NCBI RefSeq assembly: GCF_000091045.1
Contig: NC_006685.1
Span: 711,201 to 768,700, forward strand
DNA length: 57,500 bases
Reading direction: 5' to 3'
Source: Cryptococcus deneoformans JEC21
Lineage: Eukaryota > Basidiomycota > Tremellomycetes > Tremellales > Cryptococcaceae
Shown: one piece after another, positions 1 to 14,112 of the stretch
Position numbering within the stretch: position 1 is the first letter of the stretch
Layout: each line of letters begins with the position of its first letter
Program-made: the position numbers and the translations under genes
The notes under the pieces: generated by a model
Told to the model about the DNA's origin: nothing
The model's input: the letters and a program-made list of their open reading frames with translations, nothing else
Databases searched by the model: none

Positions 1-1230
1 CAGGGACGTGTAGAGACCCGGAAGAGGGTTTAGTGAGGTCGGCAAGGCGAATAGCCTTGGGCGCTGATGAGTTACCACATGTCCCGGACGGTGTGGGGGG
101 AGGAACAGCCGCTTGGCACTTTGGCTGAGGGCAAATGCAGAATGAAGGATCGATCTCGACTATCCGTCTGTCCTTGAAAACTTCCCATCTCTCCCGCAAT
201 TCCTTACCAACTACTTTTTCGACAAGCGGGGCTGTCACGCCTTGGTCCAACCGGCTTGCTTTTTCGTTCGTCGCCCTTTGCTTGACACACGCTACACTGG
301 GGCAGGCAACTGCTTCGAGGGTACCTTCAGATATAGCTAACGTCCAACATTCACCGAGGCACTCGGTGCAACTGTGAATACTTTTAGCGGCGTGTGCGTT
401 TGACCAGTTAGAGGGCTCACAATACACAACCACATCCTGGCATTTCCACACAACGACCCCCTTTACGATTCTCCCAGCAAATCGAACAAGGAAATGCCGT
501 TTGTTCAAATTCATTTTGAATCTGATATGAATCGTACGACTTTAAAGCCGTGAAGAATGTCGCGGGCGAGAGTGGAGGAGGGACTGTCAATCTGATTACA
601 AAGTCAGCTCCGAGCGGGAACAAAGACAAAAAGATGCTATTCACGTAAGAGAATCGTGTATGAGCCTCTGAGTTTCTCGAAGGAAGTCTCCATTAACAAC
701 CCAGTCCCACCACCTCCATAATACACCTTGTCCTTGATCCCAAGCCTCTTTGTCGTCGTCCCACATGCGTCGAAGCCTGCTTTCAATTTCCCTCAAGTCG
801 TTTTGAAATAACCAGCTTCCTAATTTGTCATCATGTCCTTTGAAAAGAGGGGCGCGGAGTGATATTGGAGCCGGGGGCACAAGCAAGGGGTAAGTTTCCG
901 GAAGGGCGACACAGAGAGATAATGCTGGGAGATGAGATAAAGTCAAGGACGGTATTGACGATTCCCCATTGTTACTTGCTGTTGAAATGGAGACCTTAGT
1001 CGGTGAAGATAATTTGACAGGCAATGTAAGGGTCAAAATACGCCCTGGCCTGTTGTTCGGATTGGGATGTATTTTGATCTGACCAGGATATATAGACTGT
1101 GATTACAGTTCCATCCGACACTATTTCATCAGCACTGCTAAATAAGATTGAAGAAATGACATACCTCCAGTACAGTTAACTCGTCCTCCTGCATACTCTC
1201 GCACTGCTGACGGATTTCATGATGGTCCAT
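1..1230 (-). CDS. RWD-RBR E3 ubiquitin ligase, RNF14/Itt1-like (3' part outside window)
   Basis: Predicted RING-between-RING ubiquitin ligase that passes ubiquitin from an E2 to a substrate through a catalytic cysteine in RING2. The start is the ATG at 1228-1230 (MDHHEIRQQCES). Next comes an RWD-type N-terminal region, with the sequence PETYPLLVPP typical of that fold, in exons near 1160-1230 and 640-1110. The first RING cysteines lie in FPCSICWENRKGG and in the GCGCVF-CTECL segment. That segment is restored only by splicing an intron whose donor lies just downstream of the cysteine cluster at about 425. A second splice near 590-650 (donor GTGAAT, acceptor TAATCAG) keeps the frame. The open frame runs off the window at base 1 inside the region after RING1, with further cysteine pairs (CICPQPKC). 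RING2 is therefore not visible. The RWD plus RBR order is that of RNF14 and yeast Itt1. The exact orthologue is not certain. Confidence 0.8.
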
Positions 1231-1854
1231 GTCGTGGTACATATAACAAGGCGAATACAATAGGGCCGATAATGATGGTGACACTGATAATAATTTTGCT
1301 AACACGGATGCCGACGATGTTATTGCTGATGCTGATCGATGCCGATGATATTTGCTGATGTCGATGCCAATAATACTGTTCGCCTATGCTAATGCTGCCC
1401 TGCTGTCACTCAGAAGTTGTCGACGAAGCACACCGGATGGTGGACCACTCCACTATGACCTGCACCTTTTATTACTTCCGGGAGATTACTTATTATGTTC
1501 TGGTTGTTGCAAAATTAAAAATATCCAAGAGACAGCAGGTGGCAAACCTCGGTCTTCTCCTAAAAGCTCGCCACAAGCCCCTCGGCCTTCTTCTGGGCCT
1601 CCGGTTTGACGGAGATCATCCAATGTCCGTTGAGGGAGAGTGGACTTGGTTGTAATAAATTATTAATTAAATTGTGCTTCGTACGCGTCGCGCGATATCT
1701 TTTCAGACATTGGCGGATGATCATCGTGCAGTGGTGGATCTGATTGTATGTACTTTTCCTCCATTATCCGTCTTGCCGTACAGCACACCTTCAGACATCC
1801 CCTATAGTGTGGCAGCTTATAGACATAGCTATAAAACATAGCTGACCAAGTAGA
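1231..1854. other. Divergent intergenic region with degenerate GAT/GCTGAT repeat
   Basis: This is the shared upstream region of the ubiquitin-ligase gene (-) and PMS1 (+). About 1265-1400 is a low-complexity stretch built from degenerate gat, gatgct and gccgat units. The short open frames crossing it on the + strand look like products of this composition. I see no gene here. Confidence 0.5.
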
Positions 1855-4800
1855 ATGATCGGGGGAATCAAAGGTAAGCATAGCCAGCTTGTAGTTACTT
1901 CCCTCGCGCTCATACACGCGTTTGTAGCTATCGACACCTCTTTAATTCATCGCATCCATTCCGGACAGGTTGTCTTAGATCTACAAAGTGCCATCAAGGA
2001 GCTCTTGGAGAACAGCTTGGATGCTGGGGCAACGGCCATTGGTGAGATACTTTAAAGAATGGCACTGAGCGTTACTGATTCCTCTCATAGATGTACGAAT
2101 CAAAGACAACGGTCTAGATAGCATAGAGGTTGTCGACAATGGCTCGGGCATAGCGGAGGCTGATTGGGAATCTATTGGTATGTCGACTGTCACCGCCGCC
2201 TATATTTATGCTTATTGGACTGCAGCCCTGCGACATCACACGTCAAAATTGCCGTCTCTAGAAGATCTACACAAAGTAACTACCTTTGGCTTCAGAGGCG
2301 AAGCACTTTCCGCCCTGGCTGCCCTATGCGACTCAATTACAGTAGTGACGGCTACCAAGGAGACGGCCCCAATGGGGGCAGTAATCAAACTCGGGAAAGA
2401 TGGTCGAACGATTGAGACTTCAGGAAGGGTTGCCCGACCGGTATGTCCGATGCCGGAGTGTTGTCAAGGCTGACCAGGAGGCATGTAAAAAAGCGTGGGA
2501 CAACCGTTACACTATCAGGTCTCTTTAATCCTCTTCCTGTAAGGCGAAAGGAGTTTGAACGGAATGCGAAGAAAGAAGTGTCGAAAGCGCTCGTCCTACT
2601 GACCGCATATGCCCTCGTACCGGCAAGTGCCTCGGTTCAGGACGCACGAAACGGAGTCCGTTTGAAGGTTGAACTTACTGCAGGGGGAGGACGAGCTTCG
2701 TGAGCTAGGTTATTCAATGTCTCTTATATAACCCTGACGCCCCATCTAGCAAACGGAGCATTCACTTGATGACGGATGGAAGAGGTCAGCTGCGTTCTTC
2801 TGTAGGCGCTGTATGGGGGCCTTCAGCGTTAGATAACGTTGAGGATATCAATCTCCGTTTGGAAGTGGAGATTGACCGAGTCATGGCTCGTCGCGAAGGA
2901 ATCACGGAAAGGTCAGTATTCGCCTCTGTTTGGTGAGGTATTTCACTGATATTAGTTCATTAATTTAGGAAGCAGACTGTGGAGGTCAAGGGGCTGATTT
3001 CATCAGCACAATGGGGCTGTGGATTTTCAACATCCTCAAGGCAATTTTTCTACATCAATGGGCGCCCATGCAATCTCACAAAAGTGGCTAGAGCGATCAA
3101 CGAAGTCTACAAAAGCTTCAACACAAACCAACTACCTCTCGCTATCCTTGACTTTAAGATTCCTACTGGTGAGCTGCGCCGTAAAATTGCAACATCAACC
3201 CTGACATATGCTCTCAGAGAGTGTGGATATCAATGTTAGCCCTGACAAACGAACAATTTTCGTGCACAGCGAAGACTGTCTCATAGATTCCCTCAAGGTA
3301 TTAATGTTTCGTCCGGTGGATGTGCACCCTGCTAATGAATCGGCCGAGACAGACAGCTTTGGAGTCATTCTTTGCACCGTCACGTAATACATTCACTGTG
3401 GAAGGAGCCAGTCGCACGATAAAAAGCATCCGACGTGATCATTCACATCCATCGCTGAAACAAAGTCAGCGCAGTCAAGCAATTAATCAAACACAACAAG
3501 AAGACGCAAGTTTGGAGGAGCAAGGGGGTGAACGCCAAGTAGCAAGTGACACGGAGGCATTCGATAATGTAATAGCTCGGAGACCCCTTTCACGTAGGTG
3601 CTCCCAAACTACCGGCAGCATCCCTTCATCTCCACACGAGGAGCAAATGAAAGGATCCATAACTTCCGCCGCAACATTGACTTCTTCCCTTTGTGAACTG
3701 AACGAAGCCCGGCTCTCTTCCCCAAGCTCTCAAGCGTCACTTCGGCAGCGGTCCCTGAGCACATCCAAACCTTCCTTGAATCCTGCCCAAACAGTCTCCG
3801 CCATCCAAGCGCTCAATAACTGTGAGGCAGTTAGCAAAGACCGAATGTCGAAGCTAAGGGAAAATTCACAAGGCAGCACTAGTCAAAAGGCTACTGCGAA
3901 ACACGAAAGTGACGACGAAACGCAGATTTCTGTGGTTGAAGAACAGGAAGTGATGGAAGATATGCCCGAAGATGCGAATCAAGATGAGGGAAGGAACACG
4001 GAAATAGTCAGCCCGAACCATGAAACCCCGAAGATATCTGAAGGTGAGGCAGCCGTAGAGGCTATCGAGATCGAGGATCAGACGATAGAAACGGCGTCCG
4101 GCGTTCAGGATCATACTATAAAACATTCAACGCATGCGAACAGACCGATCCTCGAAATAGAAAGTTCCACTGATGAGAATTTACTCCTTTCCACACGTCA
4201 TTCCGCTTCTGCGGTGTGGTGCGGAGTGGACCAACAACTGTCTGAGCAAACATCGGCTTCTCCTCAACATATCCTTTCTGGGAGTGGCCGTGACTTGTCT
4301 ATTAGGACTGATCCTCCACCTGAAAATCGGAAGATTGACTTTTCTACCTCGTGTGATCCGCAGCGGACATCTGCCTCTTCGTCCTCTTCACCTATCGTCA
4401 AGCCGAGAGTCTCTCAACGTCTTAAACCTGATAAAGCTTACCGGGATGAGATTATCTCTACGGCTCCACAAGGTGAAGTCATTATGCGTTTCGACTTGTC
4501 CCGCTTGCGCAAGAGATTTGCAAATGCAGGAAATCGCCAAGCAGGAGCGCAGAGCAAGCGTGTATCACAGCTTGTAAAACAAGGCGATTTAGAGGAAGCA
4601 GCCGGTATCAAAAACAAAGACTCGGAACTCGCAGAGGAAACCCTTTCAAGGGTAATCTCGAAAGCTGACTTTGAGAAGATGGAAGTCAAGGGGCAGTTTA
4701 ATAAGGGATTCATCATAGCAAGGTTACAATCGACAGATAACGGAACAGATGATCTTTTTATCATCGACCAACATGCTTCAGACGAAAAGTACAACTTTGA

Positions 4801-5544
4801 AACCTTACAGCAAACAACGAAAATCAAAGCTCAGGCTCTTATCAAGTATGTCCAGAACCTCTATTATTGAGCTTTTCAACTGATAATGGATGGAAGACCT
4901 CGGGCGCTTCATCTCACGGCTGGCGATGAAATTGTTGCTATGGAAAATATTGACATCCTCAATGCCAACGGGTTTGATGTCCATGTTGATGAGAGCAAGC
5001 CTGCGGGGAAGGGTGAGAGAATAAGTCTTTTGGCAATGCCAGTAAGCAAAGAAACCGTATTTGATTTTAAAGGTACGCGATCCTTGCGTCCTAACAAGTT
5101 CATTGCTCAACGAAGACATGACAGATTTAGAACAGCTACTTCACCTGTTGTCTGATGACTCCCGACCATCAGGACAGATGGTCCGTTGCATGAAAGCCAG
5201 GGCAATGTTTGCCAGTAGGGCTTGCAGGAAAAGCGTCATGATCGGAAAAACTTTGACAAAGGGCCAAATGTCTCAGGTGAGCTTCTGATAAAGGTACAAG
5301 ATTAGGATTAGGATACATCATTGACGCGAGAGTAGCTACTACGCAATATGGGTACCATCGATCAGCCATGGGTGAATATGACTTGCTTTTTTAGAAAATT
5401 CCAGTGCCCACTGACCCTTCTCGGCAGAATTGCCCTCACGGTCGTCCCACAATGAGACATCTTACCAAATTGAACCCAGCACCAGAATCAAGTAAAATAA
5501 AAGGGAGATTTGACTGGACCAGGTGGAAAGAGGCTCTGGCGTGA
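1855..5544 (+). CDS. PMS1: DNA mismatch repair endonuclease Pms1 (MutL homologue, PMS2 type)
   Basis: MutL-alpha subunit that partners Mlh1 and nicks the daughter strand after mismatch recognition in the nucleus. Exon 1 is only 19 nt (1855-1873) and splices to 1928 to give [16 protein letters not shown]. The GHKL ATPase follows: [12 protein letters not shown] (motif I), [10 protein letters not shown] (motif II) and [13 protein letters not shown] (motif III), then [11 protein letters not shown] and [11 protein letters not shown] long, poorly ordered, Ser/Glu-rich linker fills about 3320-4480. The C-terminal endonuclease domain has the metal-binding motif [12 protein letters not shown], which fits DQHA(X)2E(X)4E, then [12 protein letters not shown] and [11 protein letters not shown]. 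An intron ending at about 5434 joins MGTIDQPW to that last motif. The stop is at 5542-5544. All nuclease motifs are present, so this looks like an active PMS2/Pms1 type rather than Mlh1 or Mlh3. Some internal exon edges (2440/2494, 2704/2749, 2912/2970) are approximate. Confidence 0.95.
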
Positions 5545-6679
5545 GATAGTAGTGGCTATTGATGATGAGAACAACAGCATGACTGTTACGTACGGTGTAG
5601 TGCTACGGGTCGTAATCCCGATAGCGAGGGGAGTCCTCGTGGTTGGGACTAATCCACCCTTGACGCTACAACGGTCGATGCACTAGCTAAAAATTTGTCC
5701 ACGATATTCTCCGCTCGAGAAAACGGCAAAATGAGGTTTTGGCTGAAACAGAGCCCGTTCCTGAATGATGGACTTTTAGGCCTTTCAAGGGGCTTTTTGC
5801 ACTAATAACAAGATTTGGAAATAAGTGCACAGGACAGAAGTTTGCATTGGTTGTTGAGAGTCAGAAATTTTCGAGAAAAGAAACCATTTCTATTGGAAAT
5901 GCTCTGCATTGCACCCGCTGGAAATGAATGCCATTTCAAGACCATCAAGCTCTCGCAATGAACTTTGTACAAGCCAGCGAATAACCATGATGATGCCTTT
6001 ACTTTGAAGAGCCCCCCCTCCTCCTCCCGACAATGATAACCCATGATAATGACGTTTTACGTATGTACCATACGTACAACATAAAAAGCAAACCATGGGT
6101 GCGTTAAATGCCGATTGCCGAATTTTTTCCGATCAGGCACTTTTTAGAAAAGAAAAACCGTGGATTTTCCGAACGTTTGACATGCCAGATAGTTCAAATG
6201 GGATGTATGTGATGTATGTGCCTCGTTGTTAGCGTGGTGGTTGTTCTGCTGATCGCAAACGGCTAACGGATATGCGGCATCCACATCTGGGAATAACTGC
6301 AGATAAGCTAATTAATTCGTAATTATTCCAGTCATCTGATCTTATCCGATGGGGACCGGCGGCTACAGCAGTGGCATCATCACATCCACCTACAACCAGC
6401 GGATAAACGTCTTAAACTGAATTCTCTGTGGTGGGATACATTATTTCCGTTCATCACAACCTAGCAGACCATGGCGCACATGGGTCTCAATCAATCATCA
6501 GCTTCTCATTTGCCTTTCCATGGAAATCCCTATATAAACAAACGTCTTGAATAGGTCTCCCCTTCTCTTCTTCGTCTCTTACGGATCTTCTTCTACGGCT
6601 CCTACTCTTCTCCCTTTTTTTCAATCAAGCTTTCTCAATCGGTGTGGCCTGACAGCTTCGTCACTGCCTTGCTACAACA
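5545..6679. other. Intergenic region between PMS1 and GH3 gene, with TATA box
   Basis: No gene is supported in this 1.1-kb stretch. The only clear signal is TATATAAA at 6531-6538, about 140 nt upstream of the GH3 start, followed by a CT-rich leader (6560-6640) typical of a fungal 5' UTR. The part 5600-5680 contains short complementary segments, but I could not fold it into a tRNA. Confidence 0.5.
6531..6538 (+). promoter_or_regulatory. TATA box of GH3 beta-glucosidase gene
   Basis: TATATAAA lies about 140 nt before the ATG and is followed by a CT-rich tract. Position and sequence fit a core promoter, but the transcription start is not known. Confidence 0.5.
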
Positions 6680-9345
6680 ATGCTGGCCCTGCCTGTCACC
6701 CTCCTATGGCTCAGCACCGGTTTTCCGCTTCTTACCTACGCCTCGCCGGTTACATCCGATGCTGACAATCATACTATAAGTGCTACTGAAGCAAACAGTA
6801 GTAGCTCGACTTCATTCCTTCCTCACAATACCTCTCGACATCATGAATCAAGTTCACAATCCCCCATCACATATATTTCTCCTCAGATAGCGGCCCCTAT
6901 TAATGCCACCTACGTTAATCCCTCTCACAAGTGGGAAAAGGCTTATCGAAAGGCCAAAAAGTATCTTGACGATTGGACATTAGAGGAGAAAGTACAGCTC
7001 ACAACCGGCGTGGGATGGGAAAACGGTCGTTGTGTAGGCAACATCGGGGCCATACCAAGCAGAAATTTTTCGGGTTTATGTCTTCAGGATTCGCCATTAG
7101 GTGTTAGGTTGGCGGATTTTGTTTCTGCTTTTCCAGCTGGAATTAATGCTGCCGCAACGTGAGACACCGTTTCAACTTTTTTTTGCCTATGTATCTCACC
7201 TTCACAACATAGGTTTGACAAGGATCTTATCTACGCTCGGGGCTATGCTTTGGGCCAAGAATTCAAAGGCAAAGGTGTGCATGTTGCTTTAGGTCCAATG
7301 ACAAATATGGGACGTGTGGCTGCTGGCGGCAGAAACTGGGAAGGCTTTGGTGGCGATCCCTACCTAAGTGGCTGGGCAACTGAAATGACTGTTCGAGGTA
7401 TACAAGATGCTGGTGTACAAGCCTGGTGAGCCTTTTTCTTCTGCAGCTTCCTATCTGACAGCTAATGTTACTAGTGTCAAGCACTACGTTGGAAATGAGC
7501 AGGAACGCAATCGGACCACAGAATCCTCTAATATCGACGACCGTACTCTTCGGGAGATATACACCCATCCCTTCTTACGTGCAGTACAAGCGGATGTGGC
7601 TTCTGTAATGTGTTCTTACAACCTCATCAATGGTTCATGGGCGTGCGAAAACCCCAAAACGCTCAATGGGGTACTGAAGACTGACTTTGGTTTCCAAGGC
7701 TACGTCTTGTCCGACTGGGGTGCTCAGCATTCTGGAGTTGTCTCTGCCAACAACGGTCTGGATATGTCCATGCCTGGAGACATCGTTCTCGGAAGTCTGA
7801 CTAGCTACTGGGGTTCCAATTTGACAGAGTCAGTCAAAAACGGGAGCGTGAGCGAAGAAAGGCTCGACGACATGGCCGAACGAATCATGGCGGCGTACTT
7901 CCTAGTAGACCAAGATAAAGATTATCCAGAAGTCAACTTCGATTCCTTCCGTTTGTCTGGATCCAATAATTCTCACGTTGATGTAAGGGGTGACCACTGG
8001 AAGTGAGTAAAAACAGAGCAAACATTAAGGTAACGAAGGCTTATCTTGTATACAGAATCATTCGGCAAATGGGAGCCGCGTCGACTGTCCTTCTCAAGAA
8101 TGTCGACCACGCCCTACCTCTTAGGAAGCCTCGAAGTATGACACTTATTGGTTCTGATCTTGGTCCCTCTCTCCGTGGGCCAAACGGGTTTTCCGACCGC
8201 GGCGGGCTGTCTGGTACCCTTGCTATGGGCTGGGGTTCTGGCACAGCCGAATTCCCTTATCTTGTCGACCCTCTTTCCTCCATATCCCTCCAAGCACGGG
8301 AAGATGGAACCATTCTCAATTGGTGGCTCGATGACTGGAACCTCTCGAATGCTTCCTATTGGGCGTCGGTAGCTGAGGTCGCTATCGTTGGTATCAACAG
8401 CGACTCTGGCGAAGGCTACATAACCGTTGATGATAACGAGGGTGATCGAAACAACCTGACTGCTTGGAACAATGGTGATGAGCTAGTAAAAGCTGTGGCT
8501 TCTGCGAACAACAACACCATCGTCATAGTTCATTCTGTCGGGCCCATGATCATTGAGGACTGGATCGACCACCCTAACATCACTGCTGTCCTCTGGGCCG
8601 GTCTGCCGGGGCAAGAATCAGGCAACTCTCTCGTCGATGTTCTTTACGGGGCATACAACCCTTCCGCTAGACTTCCTTACACGATCGCTAAGAAACGGGA
8701 AGACTACTCAGCCGATATTGACTATGTCACTTCTGATATTCCCGCCATAACTCAGGTCAACTATACAGAAGGCTTGTTCATCGATTATCGACATTTTTTG
8801 GCAAAGGACATCACTCCTAGGTATGAGTTTGGCTTCGGGATGAGTTACACGAGCTTTGAATTTGGAGACGTTTCACTGGAGGAGATCAAGGAAGAGGGTG
8901 CAGGAGACGACATTTACAACTTCCAAGAGGTCGATGATGGGACAGTAAAGGCCGGTCGCTTTTTGCTTGACTAGTGAGTGTTCTCTCTTGATGGCCCAAT
9001 TACACCACTAATAACATTGTTAGCTTGCACAAGGCTCAATGGACTGTTACCATCGATATCACTAACACTGGTGGGGTCAACGGCTGTGAGGTTCCTCAAC
9101 TCTACTTAGCATATCCAGCCGACTCTGGGGAGCCACCCAAGGTAATGAGAGACTTTGCCAGGATCAATCTTGATCCTGGAGCTAGCCAAACAGTTACATT
9201 CAACTTATCGAGATATGACGTTTCTATTTGGGATGTTGAAAGCCAGAAGTGGACTATCCCTGACGGTACGTTTGTCGTTGAAGTGGGGAAGAGCAGTATG
9301 GACAAGGATGCGAAGACAGCTTCATTCTGCCCGGGGAGCTGTTAA
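6680..9345 (+). CDS. Secreted beta-glucosidase, glycoside hydrolase family 3
   Basis: Retaining GH3 enzyme that removes terminal beta-glucose from cello-oligosaccharides or glucosides outside the cell. The five exons are 6680-7158, 7213-7425, 7475-8002, 8056-8973 and 9024-9345, which sum to 820 codons (819 residues plus stop). The N-terminus MLALPVTLLWLSTGFPLLTY is a signal peptide. It is followed by a Ser/Thr/Asn-rich stretch with many N-glycosylation sequons. The N-terminal TIM-barrel domain has the substrate-binding KHYVGNEQE, and SDWGAQHSG, whose Asp is the nucleophile. The alpha/beta sandwich domain includes AVLWAGLPGQESGN. The C-terminal fibronectin-III-like domain includes EFGFGMSYTSFEF, DVSIWD and VEVGKSS. 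Length and domain order match fungal family members. Substrate preference cannot be read from sequence. The neighbours are unrelated housekeeping genes. Confidence 0.95.
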
Positions 9346-9899
9346 AATATTGGTATCATTATTGCTTGGCATGTTTTTTTGTTTTGTTTTTGTTTTTAAT
9401 AGCTAAAATTTAAATGTGGACATTTGAAAATCTTCGTACATATAAGTTAAATATAGTGGTAAAGAATACAGAATAAGTGAATATAGTAGTAAACAATGCA
9501 TGATAAGTAGTAAAATTGTACGTAGTAAATAATATTCTACGGACTACGCAGTTGACAAATGTAAATCATCCAAGTGGACTATTTAGGCCCGCCAGCATTC
9601 CACCATATCACATTGCCACCATATGACATTGCTGGCCATTTCGATCACTATGATGGGTTTCCGATGGATCTCGATAGTGAAAATTTCGTTAGGGATCGAC
9701 GTGTAAATAAAATTGGACACTGAAATAGTTCGGGGGCGAGTGTGATGACTGGGTGGGTTTTCAATGATTCTGCTAAGCTGACAAGCAAAGATTGGAGCAA
9801 TAATAAGGACGCAGACGGCGGGATGTCAAGGACGTGAGGTATGTGACCGAGCATGATGTTTACTGACATACCACTCGTGCTGCTCGTCATCATGGTTGG
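9346..9899. other. AT-rich 3' intergenic region, convergent genes
   Basis: This is the convergent downstream region of the GH3 gene (+) and the eIF1A-like gene (-). It is AT-rich, with a T-rich tract at 9367-9400 that could serve 3'-end formation. It also holds a short tandem duplication, listed separately. No gene is seen. Confidence 0.5.
9450..9509. repeat. Two-copy 30-bp tandem repeat
   Basis: Two adjacent 30-nt units (9450-9479 and 9480-9509) both start with aatatagt and end in ataagt followed by g or a. They differ at a handful of positions. A partial third unit (agtagtaaa) follows. This is a simple local duplication in AT-rich 3' sequence. Confidence 0.6.
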
Positions 9900-10452
9900 T
9901 CATTCGCTTTGTCTCCCGTCGTCGCTTTGGTCCGCTTCCTCTCCTTCACCCGTTTCCAACGTTGCTTGCTTCTCTTCTGTAGGGTGCGATGGTAATACAT
10001 CAGCACTAAAACCAGGGGGCCTACCGGCCACGACAGCATATCGGTCAGTTTTTCCAATGCAATCAAGATAAAATGACTCACCACTCGCCAGCCCTTTTCC
10101 ACTCTTTCACATCGCCTTTTTCCAGAATGTAAACGATCTCCCCAACCAATCTGACACTCTCCTCAGGTGCAGTTGGAAAAAGTCTAATGACAGCATAGTC
10201 GCCTTCAAAGTAAATTTTGAGATATTGTCAGCGTCAGGCCCCCGCTTTTCGTAGAAATGACGAGGTACCACGCATAACGATCAGTCCCTTCATCCTCTTC
10301 AGTGATTTTGATATTTCGACAAGTCGCTCCTCGCCCAAGGCATCCTTGCAAAGGAAATTGTTCGAGCCTTGAGGCGCACCAAGCTGGACTAAATTGTGGG
10401 AATGGGGAAGAGGAGGAGCATATGACTGCTGAGGGGCTTGTTTCCGGGGCAT
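9900..10452 (-). CDS. Small eIF1A-like S1/OB-fold RNA-binding protein (EIF1AD-like)
   Basis: Three exons (10452-10269, 10202-10082, 10020-9900) sum to 142 codons (141 residues). The start MPRKQAPQQSY was chosen because it opens the only frame that splices cleanly into the conserved core. The core runs GSNNFLCKDALGEERLVEIS, then MKGLIVMRGDYAVIRLFP, then EIVYILEKGDVKEWKRAGEW. This follows the EIF1AD pattern (NN-x-E-x-GQRFLV, KRGDF, a second beta-hairpin, then G-x-WPxxF), which ends here as WPPGF. The C-terminal tail is acidic (EEADQSDDGRQSE), as is usual in the family. EIF1AD proteins are nuclear RNA-binding proteins with an OB fold related to translation factor eIF1A. Their precise role is poorly known. 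Assignment is by motif pattern only. Confidence 0.75.
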
Positions 10453-11345
10453 TTTGATGTGTTCCAACCGTTCTCGATGTTGAAATGAGGCCCTTCGCCG
10501 GTTTAATACACCAGGGAGGATCAGAAATATGGAAGATATTCGGTCTTGTAATAGCCTGTAAGCCTCGAATGGTACAGTAGTATCAGAGAAGAAATCAATG
10601 AGCTGATTAAAAAAAATCACCCGGGCCCGATGGCTGTGTTATTTGATTAAATAACACTTTTTTACAACAGGGACAGCAATTATTCGATACAACAATTAGC
10701 TCGGTGCGCCACATCTCTAGCGTATCTACTTATAACTTTTTATGGCTTTCATATACCATGCTCTCAAGGGCAACGACGAAAATTCGCTAACATTTTTACC
10801 CTATAGAACTATGCAGAGGTCTCTCTAAATGGACGACATCCGGAAATAATGGATAATCTCGATGACTGTTCCCGAAAAGAAACCCACCCCCGGGCCTCCT
10901 CTGAGGACAAATTTAAACAAGTACGTAGACGACGGAAGTGCCGCATAACCTGAAAGACAAGTGGGCGCTCCGATCCCGTCCGCTCCGTCGTCCCTGTCCG
11001 TTATGGAGAGTTAGGTCTTCTCTCGCACTACGGAAAGCCCCACGATAAAGGAAGTTTGTGCCTCTGAGAGATCCGAATGGAACCCTGATAGGAGAATTAG
11101 ACAAATGAAGTAGCTTGCGAAGTGGAAGAAGCGATTCAGCCGGAGTAGCTACGTAGGAAGTCCACGGGACGACTCTGAGTGGTTTCACTTCCAACTTATT
11201 CGGTCCATCTTGTCAAATGCATAATAAATAAGTACTAAAAGAACAACCTGAGGTACAAGCAAATGATTAATCTTAATCGCGACTAATTTCTTAAAGAGTT
11301 ACAACCACAGTCAATTTTATATTTGTTCTTCCTTCACAAGCCAAT
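10453..11345. other. Intergenic region between the eIF1A-like gene and HSP70
   Basis: About 0.9 kb holding the upstream region of the eIF1A-like gene and the 3' flank of HSP70; both genes are on the minus strand. A 93-codon minus-strand frame at 10913-11194 shows no recognisable domain and no splice partners. I do not call a gene here. Confidence 0.5.
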
Positions 11346-13572
<2,227 letters not shown>

Positions 13573-13692
13573 GTTGAATTAGTGGATGTGTGTATATGTG
13601 CTGTGGAGTTGCGAGTGGGTAGTTTTATATGATAGAGTGGGTTTGAATGGAATTCTGGATAAGTGGGAATAGTAAGATAGCGGGAGTGGCTT

Positions 13693-13698
13693 ATATAT
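13693..13698 (-). promoter_or_regulatory. TATA box of HSP70 gene
   Basis: The run tatata, read on the minus strand, lies about 120 nt upstream of the HSP70 start codon and between it and the heat-shock element. This spacing is ordinary for a TATA-containing heat-shock promoter. Confidence 0.5.
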
Positions 13699-13803
13699 AG
13701 TATATGGGAGGAGGCAAGTAAGTAACAGAAACTGGAAGAAGATCGGGGAAGTCGTGAGAAAGTACTACGTCACGCCACAAGATGCGACGAAGCCGAATCC
13801 ACC

Positions 13804-13838
13804 AGAACTCTCGAGAACATTGCTGAAAGCTGACGAAC
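13804..13838 (-). promoter_or_regulatory. Heat-shock element upstream of HSP70
   Basis: Read in 5-bp steps, the + strand gives agaac, tctcg, agaac, attgc, tgaaa, gctga, cgaac. GAA sits at the centre of units 1, 3, 5 and 7. The alternate units are degenerate forms of the inverted TTC pentamer. Strict 10-bp spacing of four perfect nGAAn units, 230-265 nt upstream of the ATG, is what an Hsf1 trimer-binding array looks like. Binding itself is inferred. Confidence 0.6.
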
Positions 13839-13921
13839 TTTTACTTTATTACGTAATGCTTTTAAAAGCCTCGCACACGTCACAGATCAACAACAACAAA
13901 TATGATGCTACATTTTTATAA

Positions 13922-14044
13922 TAGTACGTTTCAAATATCAATTTCCTTATTTTTCATACAAATTTGGTGGCGGTGGTCCCCGCAAAAATAAGATAGGCGG
14001 AATGAAGTCGAAAAAATAAGGAAATTGATATTTGAAACGTACTA
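13922..14044. repeat. 33-bp inverted repeat (foldback) with 57-bp spacer
   Basis: The arm 13922-13954 (tagtacgtttcaaatatcaa and on) is exactly the reverse complement of 14012-14044, over 33 bp with no mismatch. The spacer between the arms is 57 bp and contains further aataag-type words. It is too small to code for anything. It may be a foldback element, a miniature transposon relic or a cruciform-forming site. Confidence 0.85.
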
Positions 14045-14112
14045 ATTTTCCCCATACAAAATAAGGAAACGGAATCAAAATAAGATAAGGCGCGACAGGA
14101 AATAAGGTAATG

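Noticed and set aside
1352..1655. Two overlapping + strand frames of 85-89 codons
   Set aside because: They begin in the GAT-type repeat and show no domain or splice continuation; they are probably chance open sequence upstream of PMS1.
5590..5680. Possible structured RNA or tRNA downstream of PMS1
   Set aside because: Short complementary segments (gtgg/ccac, gaggggagtcctc) are present, but no consistent cloverleaf or known RNA signature was found on either strand.
10913..11194. 93-codon minus-strand frame downstream of HSP70
   Set aside because: No recognisable domain, no signal peptide and no plausible splice partners. Composition is Arg/Ser/Leu-rich, as in random GC-moderate sequence.
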